Positions 17,839-28,751 are shown, counted from the first letter of the stretch. The stretch is DNA of 64,000 nucleotides from DASUPK01 sp963797265 (GCA_963797265.1 CAWCOY010000006.1:232169-296168); one strand, 5' to 3'. Notes: generated by a model not told the origin, from the sequence alone. Translations and numbers: made by a program.

Positions 17839-18414
17839 CTACTCCGGTGCCAACAGCTCGGGAGCGAGTCGAAGCAGGAGCCCGACCGGCAGACCGATGA
17901 CGTTGGAGACGTCGCCGCGGACGATGTCCACCAGCGCCGACCCGAGGCCCTGGATCGCGTACGAGCCGGCCCGGCCGCGCCACTCGCCGGAGGCGAGGTA
18001 GGCATCGAGGAGGGGGCCGTCGAGCTCGCGGAACGCGACCGTCGAGAGGTCGACGCCGGTGCGGGGCTCCTGATCGTCCTGCGGCCCGACCAACGCCAGC
18101 CCGCCGAGGACGTGGTGCTCGCTCCCGGAGAGGCGCTCCAGGTGGGCCCGCGCCTCGGCCTCGGTGCTTGGCTGGCCGAGGACCTCTCCGTCAACGACCA
18201 CCTCGGTGTCGCCGGCGATCACCAGGGCACCGGGCCGGTCGGCCGCCACCGCCTCGGCCTTTCGCAGCGCATTTCCGACGACCAGATCCCGCGGATCGCC
18301 TTCGGTCTTCTCCTCGGCCGCCGGGTCCTGCACTTCGAATTCGACGCCGAGAGCGTCCAGCAGCGCGCGGCGCTGCGGGGATTTCGAGGCGAGGACGATC
18401 ACGGGACGGGGCAC
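17839..18414 (-). CDS. maf: Maf-like nucleoside triphosphate pyrophosphatase
   Basis: 191 aa. Maf proteins hydrolyse non-canonical or pyrimidine nucleoside triphosphates and are often linked to septum formation. The N-terminal SPQRRALLDALG is the nucleotide-binding signature, with EKTEGDPRDLVVGNALRKA, AGDTEVVVDG and the late YAIQGLGS motif following. It is upstream of mreB on the same strand, a classic maf-mre neighbourhood. Confidence 0.93.
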   Translation of the reverse strand: MPRPVIVLASKSPQRRALLDALGVEFEVQDPAAEEKTEGDPRDLVVGNALRKAEAVAADRPGALVIAGDTEVVVDGEVLGQPSTEAEARAHLERLSGSEHHVLGGLALVGPQDDQEPRTGVDLSTVAFRELDGPLLDAYLASGEWRGRAGSYAIQGLGSALVDIVRGDVSNVIGLPVGLLLRLAPELLAPE

Positions 18415-18459
18415 GCCGCCGAGGGTACGGCGGCGGCTATCAGCCGCGGCGGTTGAGCC

Positions 18460-18870
18460 CTACAGCTCGGGAAACCAGAGGGCGATCTCGCGGGCGGCCG
18501 ACTCGGGCGAGTCGGAGCCGTGCACCAGATTGAAGGTGACCTCGGTGGCGAACTCCCCGCGGATCGAGCCGGCGTCGGCCTCGAGCGGATTGGTCGCACC
18601 GATCAGCTGGCGCGCCGCCGCGACCGCGCTCTCCCCCTCGAGCACCAGGGCGACCAGCGGCCCGCGGGTGATGAAGGAGACCAGCTCGCCGAAGAACGGC
18701 TTGTCGGTGTGCTCCTCGTAGTGCGTGTTGGCGAGCTCCTCGTGAGCCTGCATCAGCTTCATCGCGACCAGCTTCAGTCCCTTGCGCTCGAAGCGGGCGA
18801 CGACCTCGCCGGTCAGGCCTCGCTCGAAGGCGTCGGGCTTGACCAGGATCAGTGTGCGTTCGGTCGCCAT
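18460..18870 (-). CDS. ndk: Nucleoside diphosphate kinase
   Basis: 136 aa, the normal length. It transfers the gamma phosphate between nucleoside triphosphates and diphosphates through a phosphohistidine. It starts MATERTLILVKPDAFERG, and the active-site His117 sits in NLVHGSDSPESA. All conserved motifs are present. It lies 45 bases upstream of maf on the same strand. Confidence 0.97.
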   Translation of the reverse strand: MATERTLILVKPDAFERGLTGEVVARFERKGLKLVAMKLMQAHEELANTHYEEHTDKPFFGELVSFITRGPLVALVLEGESAVAAARQLIGATNPLEADAGSIRGEFATEVTFNLVHGSDSPESAAREIALWFPEL

Positions 18871-18930
18871 CGGCGCGGGAACCTACACGTATCCGGCGCT
18901 CGGAGCGCTCGAAAGGGATGAACACCGGCA

Positions 18931-19880
18931 ATGAAAGGGGGGTGGACGTGCGGGGTCGGCTCGAGCGAGGGGCGAAATCGCGCTGTTTGTCGCCTTAGTT
19001 CCGGACGTGCGGAACCAACGCGCCAAACCAGATCCGGCGCCTTCATCGCCCGCCTTGCCGGACGTCAACACGGGGTGGTCTCGGTCCGACATCTCCGCGA
19101 GGCCGGCATCTCCAAGGCGGGCACCCGCCGCCGCGTCCGGGCGAACCGACTCCACCCCCTTCATCGTCGGGTTTATGCAGTTGGGCACCGAGCCCTGAGC
19201 GATCGAGGCAGATGGATGGCGGCCGTGCTTGTTTGCGGCGAGACCGCCGTGCTCAGCCACCTGAGTGCCGGCGAGCTCTGGGGCATCTATCGCCCGGTCC
19301 GCCGGCGTTCGAACGCCGGCGGAAATGTCGAGGTCCCAGACGTCCACGTCACCATCCCGAGCACCGCCGGATCCGGACGCGCACAGGAATCGTCCTCCAC
19401 CGCTCGACCACCCTCAGTGACCGTCACTGCACTCGCCGAGACGGCATACCGGTGACCACTCCCGCACGCACGCTCGCCGATCTGCGCGGCCTCCTTTCCC
19501 CAGCCCAGTTCGCCTCGGCTCTCCGCGAGGCCGAGTTGCTCCGCCTGCCGATCGACGACCGGCTCGACTCCGACGACGCCCGGACCGACCTCGAGCAGCT
19601 CGCTATCTGCCGCCCCCACCGTCTTCCTGCTCCCGAGGTGAACGTGAAGGTCGATCGGTACGAGGTGGATTTCCTCTGGCGTGAACAGCGCCTGATCGTG
19701 GAGGCCGACGTTTGGGGCGCGCACCGGTCCCGTTCCGCCTTCGAGGAGGACCGCGCCCGGGACGCTCATCTGGCGCTGCTCGGCTACCAGGTCGTCCGGT
19801 TCACCTGGCGGCAGGGCACCAACAACAGAACCGAGGTGGCCAAGACCGTTCGCACGCTTCTCAGTGCGAGGGCGGCCTAG
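18931..19880 (+). pseudogene. Frameshifted AbiEi-like/DUF559 protein gene
   Basis: Frame one (from ATG 18931) encodes an N-terminal region with RQHGVVSVRHLREAGIS and VYAVGHRALSDRGRWMAAVL, as in proteins with an AbiEi-type antitoxin N-terminus. A different frame continues with TTPARTLADLRGLLSPAQF and a DUF559 (Vsr/endonuclease-like) C-terminus containing YEVDFLWREQRLIVEADVWG. The two halves join near 19378-19384, where one base appears to be missing. Together they make one protein of about 315 aa common in actinobacteria. It is either a pseudogene or a one-base sequence error. Its end shares CTAG with the next, convergent gene. Confidence 0.7.
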
Positions 19881-20530
19881 CGGGAGGAGCGGCTCGAGCG
19901 GGTCGGCTGCTCCTCGCGCGCCGCGACGGGTCGGGGCGTGCGGCGGGTCGAGCCGTCGCTGCGTTCGGTGCGTTCGGTTCGTTCGGTGCGGTCGGCGCGA
20001 TCGGGTCGGTCGCTTCGCGCCGTCCGCTGCGCTGCGGCTCGGGCGGTTCTCTGGCGATCGGTCCGTCGCGGCTCGCGCGCGGGGCGCTCCTTGCGCACTT
20101 CGGTCTCGCAGTAGGGGCAGATTCCCCACTTCGGATCGAGCGGCTTGTGGCACTTGCGGCATGGGTTGCGCAGGCGCCGCTCGCAGTTGGGGCAGCGCAG
20201 GTAGCTGCGCTCGATCGGGTATTCGCAGTGCGGGCAGGATTGCTCAATCCGCTGGCGCAGCTCGAGTTCGGCTGCTCGCAGCTCCAGCTCACGTTCCTCG
20301 CGGTCCTCCAAGAACTCGGGCGGCCGCAGGATCGTGTAGACGATCGTGCCCAGGTAAGGGAAAACCGACGCGGCCGTCGCGCAGGCGATCAGCACCGGAT
20401 CCTCGATCCGCCGCCGGGCGTCGAGGTAGGTCCAGTAGATCAGCGCCAAATAGACGACGATCAGGAAGAGGATCAGCAGGTTGACGACCAGGCCAACGCC
20501 GCCATCTAGTCCGAAGAGTGCGAGGGGCAT
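19877..20530 (-). CDS. Membrane-anchored double zinc-ribbon protein with Arg-rich tail
   Basis: 217 aa from the ATG at 20530 (MPLALFGLDGGVG); longer upstream starts would add a basic stretch with no sign of conservation. Residues 10-65 contain two hydrophobic segments. A Glu/Arg-rich coiled coil follows, then four CxxC pairs (CPHC, CPNC, CRKC, CPYC) that form a double zinc ribbon. The C-terminus is a low-complexity Arg/Thr/Glu/Asp tail. The function is unknown; proteins of this layout are widespread in actinobacteria. Confidence 0.75.
   Translation of the reverse strand: MPLALFGLDGGVGLVVNLLILFLIVVYLALIYWTYLDARRRIEDPVLIACATAASVFPYLGTIVYTILRPPEFLEDREERELELRAAELELRQRIEQSCPHCEYPIERSYLRCPNCERRLRNPCRKCHKPLDPKWGICPYCETEVRKERPAREPRRTDRQRTARAAAQRTARSDRPDRADRTERTERTERSDGSTRRTPRPVAAREEQPTRSSRSSR
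19961..20014. repeat. Nine-base tandem repeat in the tail of the zinc-ribbon gene
   Basis: Six consecutive 9-base units, the first two identical (GCGTTCGGT) and the rest drifting, encode the repeated Thr-Glu-Arg and Asp-Arg-x tripeptides of the C-terminal tail. The repeat stays in frame, so expansion or contraction would change tail length without breaking the gene. Confidence 0.8.
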
Positions 20531-20610
20531 GGGAGTGGGAGCCGCGAGTGTACGTACTTCCTTACGGGTGCGTAGAACCCTGCCTGTATCGGCGGATCTG
20601 AGTCTCGGCC

Positions 20611-20730
20611 TTATAGAAAGAGCAGCCCGAACACGTAGCCGAAGGCGAAAAAGACCAGGATCACCACCGCGACGACCACGGCGACGAGTCCCATCATGGT
20701 CAGGAGTTCTGAGCGGGCCTCTCTGTCCAT
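20611..20730 (-). CDS. Small single-span membrane protein, 39 aa
   Basis: It starts at ATG 20730 (MDREARSELLTMMG) and consists of a charged N-terminus and one strongly hydrophobic segment (VAVVVAVVILVFFAFGYVFG). The gene begins inside the 3' end of folC and overlaps it by 31 bases on the same strand, so translation is probably coupled. No Shine-Dalgarno match is obvious. The function is unknown; the frame is supported by its hydrophobic, membrane-like composition and position. Confidence 0.55.
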   Translation of the reverse strand: MDREARSELLTMMGLVAVVVAVVILVFFAFGYVFGLLFL

Positions 20731-21875
20731 ATCGACGACAGAAGGTAGTGGCTGCCAGCCGCAAGCGCGACCCCCCCAAGCTCCCTGGCAAGTTCTCGTG
20801 CCCGCTCCCACGCCTCCAGCGGATCCGCGATCGCCTCGGCCTCCACGCCCGCCTTCTGGCAGAGTGCCGCCACCTCGAGCGCCGGCCGCGAGCGTCCTCC
20901 CGGGCGGCCCGATCCCTCGATCCGCTCCGGTGGGATCTCGGTGCAGACGAACTTCCACACGGCCGGCGCCAGCCCGTTGACGATTCCCGGCGCGTCCTTG
21001 CCCTCGAGGATGGCTAGACAACAGACGACCTCGCGGTCGCCGGCGAGGTCGGTAAGCGCCTCCGCGAGCGCGCGTGCCCCGTCGGGGTTGTGGGCGGCGT
21101 CGTAGATCGCCGGTGGATCCCCCGGCTCGACGTCGGCCCGGCCAGGAATCCGGATCGTCTGCCGGATCCGCTCGGCGGCATCGCCGTCGATCCCGCCCAA
21201 CAGGCTGTCCACGACGGAGAGCGCGAGGAAGAAATTCCAGGACTCGAACGAAACGTGGCCGGACGGCGTCTCGATCTTGAGCTCGAGGTCCTCCGCATGC
21301 CTCGCCTCGGCTGCCTCCTTGATCACCCTTTCGACCGGTTCGGGCATCGGGGGCCGGATGAGCTTAGTGTGATCCCGCAGCACTGCCACCTTCTCCCCAG
21401 CGATCTCTTCCAGCGTCTCCCCCAGCCACTCGGTGTGGTCGTAGCCGACCGAGGTGAGGACCGTGAGCTGCGAGGGGATCACGTTCGTCGCGTCCAGGCG
21501 GCCGCCGAGGCCGGCCTCGATCACCGCGAACTGGACGCGCGCCGCGGCGAAGGCAACGAAGGCGGCGGCGGTGAGCAGCTCGAACTGGGTGACCGGGCCC
21601 TCGTCGCCGGCGGAGCGGTCGGCGACCTGCGCCGACTGCTCCGCTCGCTCGAGCGCCTGCGTGAACGCCTCCTCGGAGATCGGCTCGCCGCGGATCAGGA
21701 CCCGCTCCCGCCATGAGGTGATGTGCGGCGAGACATAGGCGCCGGTCGAGACGCCATGGGCCTCCAGAAGCGCGGCGGTCATCCGCGTCACCGACGTCTT
21801 GCCGTTGGTCCCGACGACGTGGATCGAGGCGAAGCGGTTCTGCGGCATCCCGAGCAGCAGGCAGAGCCGACGCAT
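20700..21875 (-). CDS. folC: Folylpolyglutamate synthase / dihydrofolate synthase
   Basis: It adds glutamate to folates (and to dihydropteroate if bifunctional). At least 391 aa. The P-loop is VVGTNGKTSVTRM, with EAGLGGRLDATN and the C-terminal domain motif YDAAHNPDGARAL following. The first ATG in frame (21875) is too late: recognisable FolC sequence (EEILHRREVLGWKLGLERM) continues upstream to the valS stop near 21941, with no ATG, GTG or TTG. The true start may be CTG or another rare codon. It lies directly after valS, the usual valS-folC order. Confidence 0.93.
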   Translation of the reverse strand: MRRLCLLLGMPQNRFASIHVVGTNGKTSVTRMTAALLEAHGVSTGAYVSPHITSWRERVLIRGEPISEEAFTQALERAEQSAQVADRSAGDEGPVTQFELLTAAAFVAFAAARVQFAVIEAGLGGRLDATNVIPSQLTVLTSVGYDHTEWLGETLEEIAGEKVAVLRDHTKLIRPPMPEPVERVIKEAAEARHAEDLELKIETPSGHVSFESWNFFLALSVVDSLLGGIDGDAAERIRQTIRIPGRADVEPGDPPAIYDAAHNPDGARALAEALTDLAGDREVVCCLAILEGKDAPGIVNGLAPAVWKFVCTEIPPERIEGSGRPGGRSRPALEVAALCQKAGVEAEAIADPLEAWERARELARELGGVALAAGSHYLLSSIWTERPAQNS

Positions 21876-21940
21876 CCGCTCCAGCCCGAGCTTCCAGCCC
21901 AGGACCTCGCGGCGGTGGAGGATCTCTTCCGATGGGCTGG

Positions 21941-24508
21941 CTATCCGCCCAGTTCCTCGAGCTCGGCGCGGTAGGCGGCGAGCTTGTCCCGCTCCGCGTC
22001 GACCACGTCCGCGGGCGCCTTGTCGACGAAGCCCTCGTTGGAGAGCTTGCCCTCGCCTCGCTTCACCTCCGCGCGGAGCTTCTGGCGCCGCTCCTCGATT
22101 CGCGCCGCCACGGCGTCGGGATCGATCCCCTCGGTCTCGAGCAGCTCGACGCCGGCGATGCTCGCGATCGGCTCACCTCCGTCCTCGGAGAACTCGACCC
22201 GCGCGAGCCTGGAGACCAGCTCGTGCGGACGGGAGTCATCCGTCCTCGCGGCCAGCACCTGCTTCACCGGCACCCCCGCCATATCGCGCCAACGACGCAG
22301 GGCGCGGGTCAGCGCGATCGCCTGGCCGATCTCGCCCTCGGCGGTCTCGTCGATCAGTCCGTCGTCGGGTTCCGGGAACCGATGGATGACCAGCGCCTCG
22401 GCGCTCGGGCTGGGCAGGTACGAGTAGATCTCCTCGGTGACGAAGGGCATCAGCGGGTGGGCCAGCGCGAGCACCTGCTCGAGCGCCCAGAGCAGCGTGG
22501 CCGACGCATCCTCGTCGCCGTCGTAGAGCCGCGGCTTGACGATCTCCAGGTACCAGTCGCAGAGCTCAGACCAGAAGAAGTCGTAGAGGTCGAGCGCGGC
22601 ATGAGAGAAGTCGTAGGCCTCGATCGACTCGCTCACCGAACGCACCGCTCGCTGCAGCCGCGAGGCGATCCAGCGATCCTCGACGCGATCGGATCGCGGA
22701 CCCGGCTCGACGTCGTCGCGCGCCTCCATCAGCACCAGCCGCGAGGCGTTCCACATCTTGTTGGCGAGGTCGCGGCCCTGCTGGACGCGGGCCTCCGAGA
22801 AACGCACGTCCTGGGCCGAGGACATCGCGAGTAGCCCGAAACGGAGCGCGTCCGCGCCGTGCTGGTCCATCTCGTCGAGTGGGTCGATGCCCGTGCCGAG
22901 GGACTTGCTCATCCGGCGGCCGTCCGGCGCCTGGATGATCGAGTGGACGTAGACGTCGGTGAACGGGACCTCGCCCGTGAACTCGAGCGAGGTCATGATC
23001 ATCCGCGCCACCCAGAGGAAGATGATGTCCCGCGCCGTGACCATCGTGTCGGTCGGGAAGAAGGACCTGTACTCGGGCGTGTCCGTGTCCGGCCAGCCGA
23101 GCGTTGCGAAGGGCCAGAGCGCGGAGCTGAACCAGGTGTCGAGCACATCGGACTCCTGCTTCCAGCCATCGCCCTCGGGCGGCTGCTCACCGACGTAGGT
23201 CTCGTCGCCGCGGTACCAGACCGGCAGCCGGTGTCCCCACCAGAGCTGACGCGAGATGCACCAGGGCCGGATCCGCTCCATCCAGTCGAGATAGACCCGG
23301 GTGTGGGGCTCGCCGGGGATGAATCTCACCCGCCCGTCGTTGACCGCATCGATCGCAGCATTCGCCAGCTCGTCCATCCGGCAGAACCACTGCAGTGAGA
23401 TCAGCGGCTCGATCCGCTGCCCGGAGCGGTGCGAGAAGGGAACGTCGTGCGTGTAGGGCTCCTCGCCTCGGATCAGCCCCTGTTCGCTCAACTCCGCTAC
23501 AACGGCCTCGCGGGCCTCGTCGGCGGTCATCCCGCGGAAATGCTCCGGAGCCTCATCGGTGATCCGACCGTCCTCCCCGATCACGCTGATCTCCGGCAGG
23601 TTGTGGACTCGGCCGATCTCGAAGTCGTTCGGATCGTGGCCCGGGGTGATCTTGAGCGCGCCGGTGCCGAACTCCGTCTTCACGTAATCGTCCGCGATCA
23701 CCGGGAGTCGCCTCCCGACGAGCGCCAGGGTCGCGTGCTTACCGACGACGTCCTTGTAGCGCTCGTCATTCGGATTCACCGCAACGGCGGTGTCGGCGAG
23801 CATGGTCTCGGGCCGCACCGTCGCGACGACCAACTCGCCCCCGTCCTCGAGTGGGTACGCGATCTCGTACAGGGTGTCCGTGACCTCGCGGTTCTCGATC
23901 TCCAGGTCGGAGATGGCCGAGTGCAGCCCGGGGTCCCAGTTGACCATGTAGTTGTCGCGGTAGATCCAGCCCTTGCGGTAGAGCTCGGCGAAGACGCGGT
24001 GGACCGCCTTCACGTATCCGTCATCGAGGGTGAATCGCTCGCGCCTGTAGTCGCAGGACGCTCCCAGTCGCTGGTACTGCTCGATGATCGTCGAGCCGTA
24101 CTGCTCCTTCCACTCCCACACCCGCTCGGTGAAAGCGTCCCGGCCGATCTCCTGGCGGGAGGTGCCCTGACTGACGAGCTCCCTCTCGACCACGGCCTGG
24201 GTGCCGATCCCGGCATGGTCCGTGCCGAGGATCCACATCGTGTTGCGCCCGCGCATCCGGTTGAGCCGGATGAGGACGTCCTGGACGGTCCCGTTGAGCG
24301 CATGGCCCATGTGGAGCGCCCCGGTGACGTTCGGGGGCGGGATCGCGATCGAGTAGTTCTCGTCCGGCGAGCCCTCCGCCGGCGGGTGGAACCAGCCGCC
24401 AGCCATCCAGCGGTCGAAGACGCGCTGCTCGACCGCGCCGGGGTCCCAGCGCGTCGTCTCCTCGAGGGTCTTGCGGCGATCAGCGTCCACGCGGGCGATG
24501 TTAATCAC
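21941..24508 (-). CDS. valS: Valyl-tRNA synthetase
   Basis: 855 aa class-I synthetase. HIGH motif is present as HMGH within PPPNVTGALHMGHALNG, KMSKS as RMSKSLG. The editing (CP1) domain lies between them. The C-terminal coiled coil (RIEERRQKLRAEVKRGEGKLSNEGF) is typical of ValRS. The start is GTG 24508; a GTG six codons further in would also serve. It is the first gene of the minus-strand run continuing into folC. Confidence 0.97.
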   Translation of the reverse strand: MINIARVDADRRKTLEETTRWDPGAVEQRVFDRWMAGGWFHPPAEGSPDENYSIAIPPPNVTGALHMGHALNGTVQDVLIRLNRMRGRNTMWILGTDHAGIGTQAVVERELVSQGTSRQEIGRDAFTERVWEWKEQYGSTIIEQYQRLGASCDYRRERFTLDDGYVKAVHRVFAELYRKGWIYRDNYMVNWDPGLHSAISDLEIENREVTDTLYEIAYPLEDGGELVVATVRPETMLADTAVAVNPNDERYKDVVGKHATLALVGRRLPVIADDYVKTEFGTGALKITPGHDPNDFEIGRVHNLPEISVIGEDGRITDEAPEHFRGMTADEAREAVVAELSEQGLIRGEEPYTHDVPFSHRSGQRIEPLISLQWFCRMDELANAAIDAVNDGRVRFIPGEPHTRVYLDWMERIRPWCISRQLWWGHRLPVWYRGDETYVGEQPPEGDGWKQESDVLDTWFSSALWPFATLGWPDTDTPEYRSFFPTDTMVTARDIIFLWVARMIMTSLEFTGEVPFTDVYVHSIIQAPDGRRMSKSLGTGIDPLDEMDQHGADALRFGLLAMSSAQDVRFSEARVQQGRDLANKMWNASRLVLMEARDDVEPGPRSDRVEDRWIASRLQRAVRSVSESIEAYDFSHAALDLYDFFWSELCDWYLEIVKPRLYDGDEDASATLLWALEQVLALAHPLMPFVTEEIYSYLPSPSAEALVIHRFPEPDDGLIDETAEGEIGQAIALTRALRRWRDMAGVPVKQVLAARTDDSRPHELVSRLARVEFSEDGGEPIASIAGVELLETEGIDPDAVAARIEERRQKLRAEVKRGEGKLSNEGFVDKAPADVVDAERDKLAAYRAELEELGG

Positions 24509-24552
24509 GGTCAGGAGGCGTACGAGCGCCCGGATCGGCAGACTGCAGCGCC

Positions 24553-26097
24553 ATGGGAGAAGGAGAGCGCGAGGATCGGAGACTGAGCAGGCGGCGCTTC
24601 ATCGGAGCCGGGGCTGGGGCGGCGGCCGGAGCCGCGCTCGGCGGCTACCTCCCGCCCGGCGCGCTCGGATCTCCAGCCGAGGAGGCGAAGAAGGGCAAGG
24701 CGAAGAACCGTCGCCGCAGACGACGCGCCGACGTGATCGTCGTCGGGGCCGGCCTCGCCGGGCTGACCGCGGCACGGGAGGTGCTGCGCGGCGGGCACTC
24801 CGTCCTGATCCTCGAGGCCCGGAACCGGGTCGGCGGTCGGACGCTGAACCACAAGCTCGGCGGCGGCAAGGTCGCGGAGGTGGGGGGCGAATGGGTGGGC
24901 CCGACCCAGGACCACCTGCTGGCACTGGCGGCAGAGCTCGGCATCGGCACCTTCAAGACCTACAACGACGGCAACAACGTCTACTGGGCCAACGGCACCC
25001 TCACTCCGTACCAGTCCGGCGGGCCGCTCGGCCCGATTCCGCCGGACCCGACCGCCGTCCCCGAGGTCTTCATCGCCGTCAACAACCTGAACTCGATGGC
25101 GGCCACTGTCCCGGTCGCGACCCCCTGGACGGCTCCCGACGCCGCCGGCTGGGACGGCCAGACGCTGGAGACCTGGAAGCAGGTCAACATGCATGTCCCC
25201 AACGCGCGAGCGCTGTTCGACACGGGGATCGGCGCGGTTTTCGCCACCGAGCCCAGCGACCTCTCGCTGCTCTTCACGCTCTTCTACATCGCCTCTGGCA
25301 CCAACGAGACCACGCCGCCAGACCTGAACCGCCTCTTCAACGTTCCCGACGGCGCACAGGACAGCCGCTTCATCGGTGGCTCGGCGGTCATCTCGAAGCG
25401 GCTGGCGAAGCGGATCGGGAAGAAGCGGATCCTGCTCAAGCAGGCCGTTCGCCGTATCGAGCAGCACCGGCACGGTGTCCGCGTCTTCACCAAGAACCTG
25501 ACTGCTTCGGGCAAGCAGGTGATCGTCACCGGCCCTCCCGTGGTCACCGCTCAGATCCATTACGACCCGCACCTGCCGGCCGACCGCAGGGCGCTGCTCC
25601 AGCGCTTCCCGCAGGGCACCACGATCAAATGCCAGGCCGTGTACGACCGGCCCCACTGGCGGGACTCGGGCCTGACCGGCCAGGCGGTCGCGCTCGACGG
25701 CCCGGTCCGGGTCACCTTCGACAACTCACCGCCGGACGGCAGCCCCGGCGTCCTCCTCGGATTCATCGAGGGAGCGGCCGCCCGCGACTACCAGCGCCGC
25801 TCCGCGGCGGAGCGCAAGGCCGCCGTCCTCAATGCCTTCGCGACGTACTTCGGGGAGGCGGCCCGCCACCCCCGAGAGTACTTCGAGATGAACTGGACCC
25901 ACGAGGCGTGGACGCGCGGCTGCTACGAGGGCTACCTGCCGCCCGGCGCCCTCACCGCTCACGGCACGGCGCTCCGCGCACCGTTCAAGCGTTTTCACTG
26001 GGCCGGAGCCGAGACCTCCGACTATTGGTACGGCTACATGGACGGCGCGGTCCGCTCCGGACAGCGCGCCGCCGCCGAGGTCCTCGCCGCGCTCTAG
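24553..26097 (+). CDS. Flavin amine oxidase, Tat-exported
   Basis: 514 aa. The N-terminal SRRRFIGAGAG is a twin-arginine signal. The FAD dinucleotide fold is VIVVGAGLAGLTAARE with ARNRVGGRT (residues 59-105). The C-terminal WAGAETSDYWYGYMDGA is the flavin-contact motif of monoamine-oxidase-like enzymes. It oxidises amines or similar substrates outside the cytoplasm; the actual substrate is unknown. It is divergent from valS with a 44-base gap. The stop shares CTAG with convergent groES. Confidence 0.88.
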   Translation: MGEGEREDRRLSRRRFIGAGAGAAAGAALGGYLPPGALGSPAEEAKKGKAKNRRRRRRADVIVVGAGLAGLTAAREVLRGGHSVLILEARNRVGGRTLNHKLGGGKVAEVGGEWVGPTQDHLLALAAELGIGTFKTYNDGNNVYWANGTLTPYQSGGPLGPIPPDPTAVPEVFIAVNNLNSMAATVPVATPWTAPDAAGWDGQTLETWKQVNMHVPNARALFDTGIGAVFATEPSDLSLLFTLFYIASGTNETTPPDLNRLFNVPDGAQDSRFIGGSAVISKRLAKRIGKKRILLKQAVRRIEQHRHGVRVFTKNLTASGKQVIVTGPPVVTAQIHYDPHLPADRRALLQRFPQGTTIKCQAVYDRPHWRDSGLTGQAVALDGPVRVTFDNSPPDGSPGVLLGFIEGAAARDYQRRSAAERKAAVLNAFATYFGEAARHPREYFEMNWTHEAWTRGCYEGYLPPGALTAHGTALRAPFKRFHWAGAETSDYWYGYMDGAVRSGQRAAAEVLAAL

Positions 26098-26447
26098 CTC
26101 GGCTCTTCCTGCAGCGACTCGAGCACGCCGAGTATCTCGCCGACGCGGCAGACCAGCAGCCGCTCCTCGTCGATCTCCACCCAGACGCCGGCGGATGACG
26201 GGAAGACCACGTGGTCGCCGGGCTGCACCGGCATGTCAACCCCGGCGCCCTCCCACCAGTCGAGGCCCGGCCCGACGGCCAGCACGATCCCCTGCTGGGG
26301 CGGCGGCTCGTCGATGCCCTGAGGGACGACCAGCCCCGAACGTCGCATGCGGTCCTGATCCAGCTCTTTGACGACCACCTGGTCGAACAGGGGCCGGAGC
26401 TGGTGTCTAACCGCGTCAATGGGCTCGCGGGACGATCGCGTGCTCAT
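26094..26447 (-). CDS. GroES-like co-chaperonin
   Basis: 117 aa, a little longer than typical GroES because of an N-terminal extension of about 15 residues. LRPLFDQVVVKELDQD, SGLVVPQ, GIVLAVGPG and PGDHVVFP follow the GroES order. The mobile-loop region (MRRSGLVVPQGIDEPPP) is short. There is no groEL next to it, so it may be a second or divergent co-chaperonin. It is on the same strand as clpX, 46 bases downstream of it. Confidence 0.8.
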   Translation of the reverse strand: MSTRSSREPIDAVRHQLRPLFDQVVVKELDQDRMRRSGLVVPQGIDEPPPQQGIVLAVGPGLDWWEGAGVDMPVQPGDHVVFPSSAGVWVEIDEERLLVCRVGEILGVLESLQEEPS

Positions 26448-26493
26448 GCCCAGAAGGATAGTTAGGCGGCTCCGCGGAGCCGGCCCCGACGAG

Positions 26494-27792
<1,299 letters not shown>

Positions 27793-27914
27793 CGGATTAC
27801 TCCCTCGGTCTCGCTTCGCCCGGCCGGCTCCTTCCTCGCTTCGAAGCTTAGACGGCCGCCGACCTCGGCCTGACGAGAACGACTACGCCGCGCGGGGGCG
27901 GTTTCCTTCAGGCG

Positions 27915-28751
27915 TTACATCGGCGGCGTCGCTGGTCGCCGCCACCCACGTGGTCGGTAGGCGCCTACAGCCCGCGGTCGATGACCGCCTGCGTAACGCG
28001 GTCGTCGATCGAGGGTGACCGGCGTCTCCGTGCCCACCCAGGGCTCGCCGTCGAAGTACTTCTGGACGATCTTCTCTGCCGTGCGGGTGGCGAGCGCCTG
28101 GGTGGTCAGGGTCGGGTTGGGACCGCCCAGGCAGTTGGCGAGCGCCGAGTTCGAGGCGATGAAGAGCCGCTCGACGAAGCGAGCCTCCGCGTTCGGGTCG
28201 AGCACCGAGTCGGCGGGATCCGAGCCCATTCGCATCGTCGACTGCACGTGCAGGATGAGCGGCGGCCAGTCCAGGCGGATTACCTTCGTCGCCCCTGCCG
28301 CGCGTACCAGCCGCACGGCCTGGTCGGCACAGTACTCGCGGTTGGCCTGGGTCCGGGCGGAGCGTTGGCGCTGCTTGAAGATCACCTTCGGGATCGGGCC
28401 CTGCTCATCCCCCGGCAGGGAGGAGCGCACGACGCGGTTCTGGGCCTCGACGTCGTCGTCGGTGATCACCAGGACGTTGAGCAGCCTGTCGACGTCGGAG
28501 AGAACTTCCTTGAGCTCATCGCCCGGCACCCGCCCCGTCTTGCCGTCCCAGGTTCCGGTGAAGCCGCGGCCGTTGTCGTAGTGGCCCTGGATCCCGGAGT
28601 CCGAGAAGGCCATGCTGAACGCCTGCAGCCCCGGCGGGATCCCGACGTTTTCGAGGCCGCCGTGGCCGGGGAAGTCGCAGCGCGCCGACGATCCCACGCC
28701 CTTGGAGCTGCCGGTGTAGTCGTCGAACACCCTCACCCAGTCGAAGTAGTG
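27915..28751 (-). pseudogene. GMC oxidoreductase, C-terminal fragment
   Basis: Matches only the C-terminal part of GMC flavoproteins: HYFDWVRVFDDYTGSSKGVG, then HVQSTMRMGSDPADSVLD (with the catalytic-domain His) and SALANCLGGPNPTLTTQALA. The N-terminal FAD-binding half, roughly 300 residues, is absent. Sequence similarity stops abruptly near 28751, exactly where the divergent PucR-like gene begins. The remaining frame is open and could be transcribed, but it cannot bind FAD normally. Confidence 0.8.

Noticed and set aside
27981..28748. Plus-strand open frame extending upstream of the PucR gene
   Set aside because: It is antisense to the GMC fragment and shows no PucR similarity before 28749, so it was not added to the regulator.
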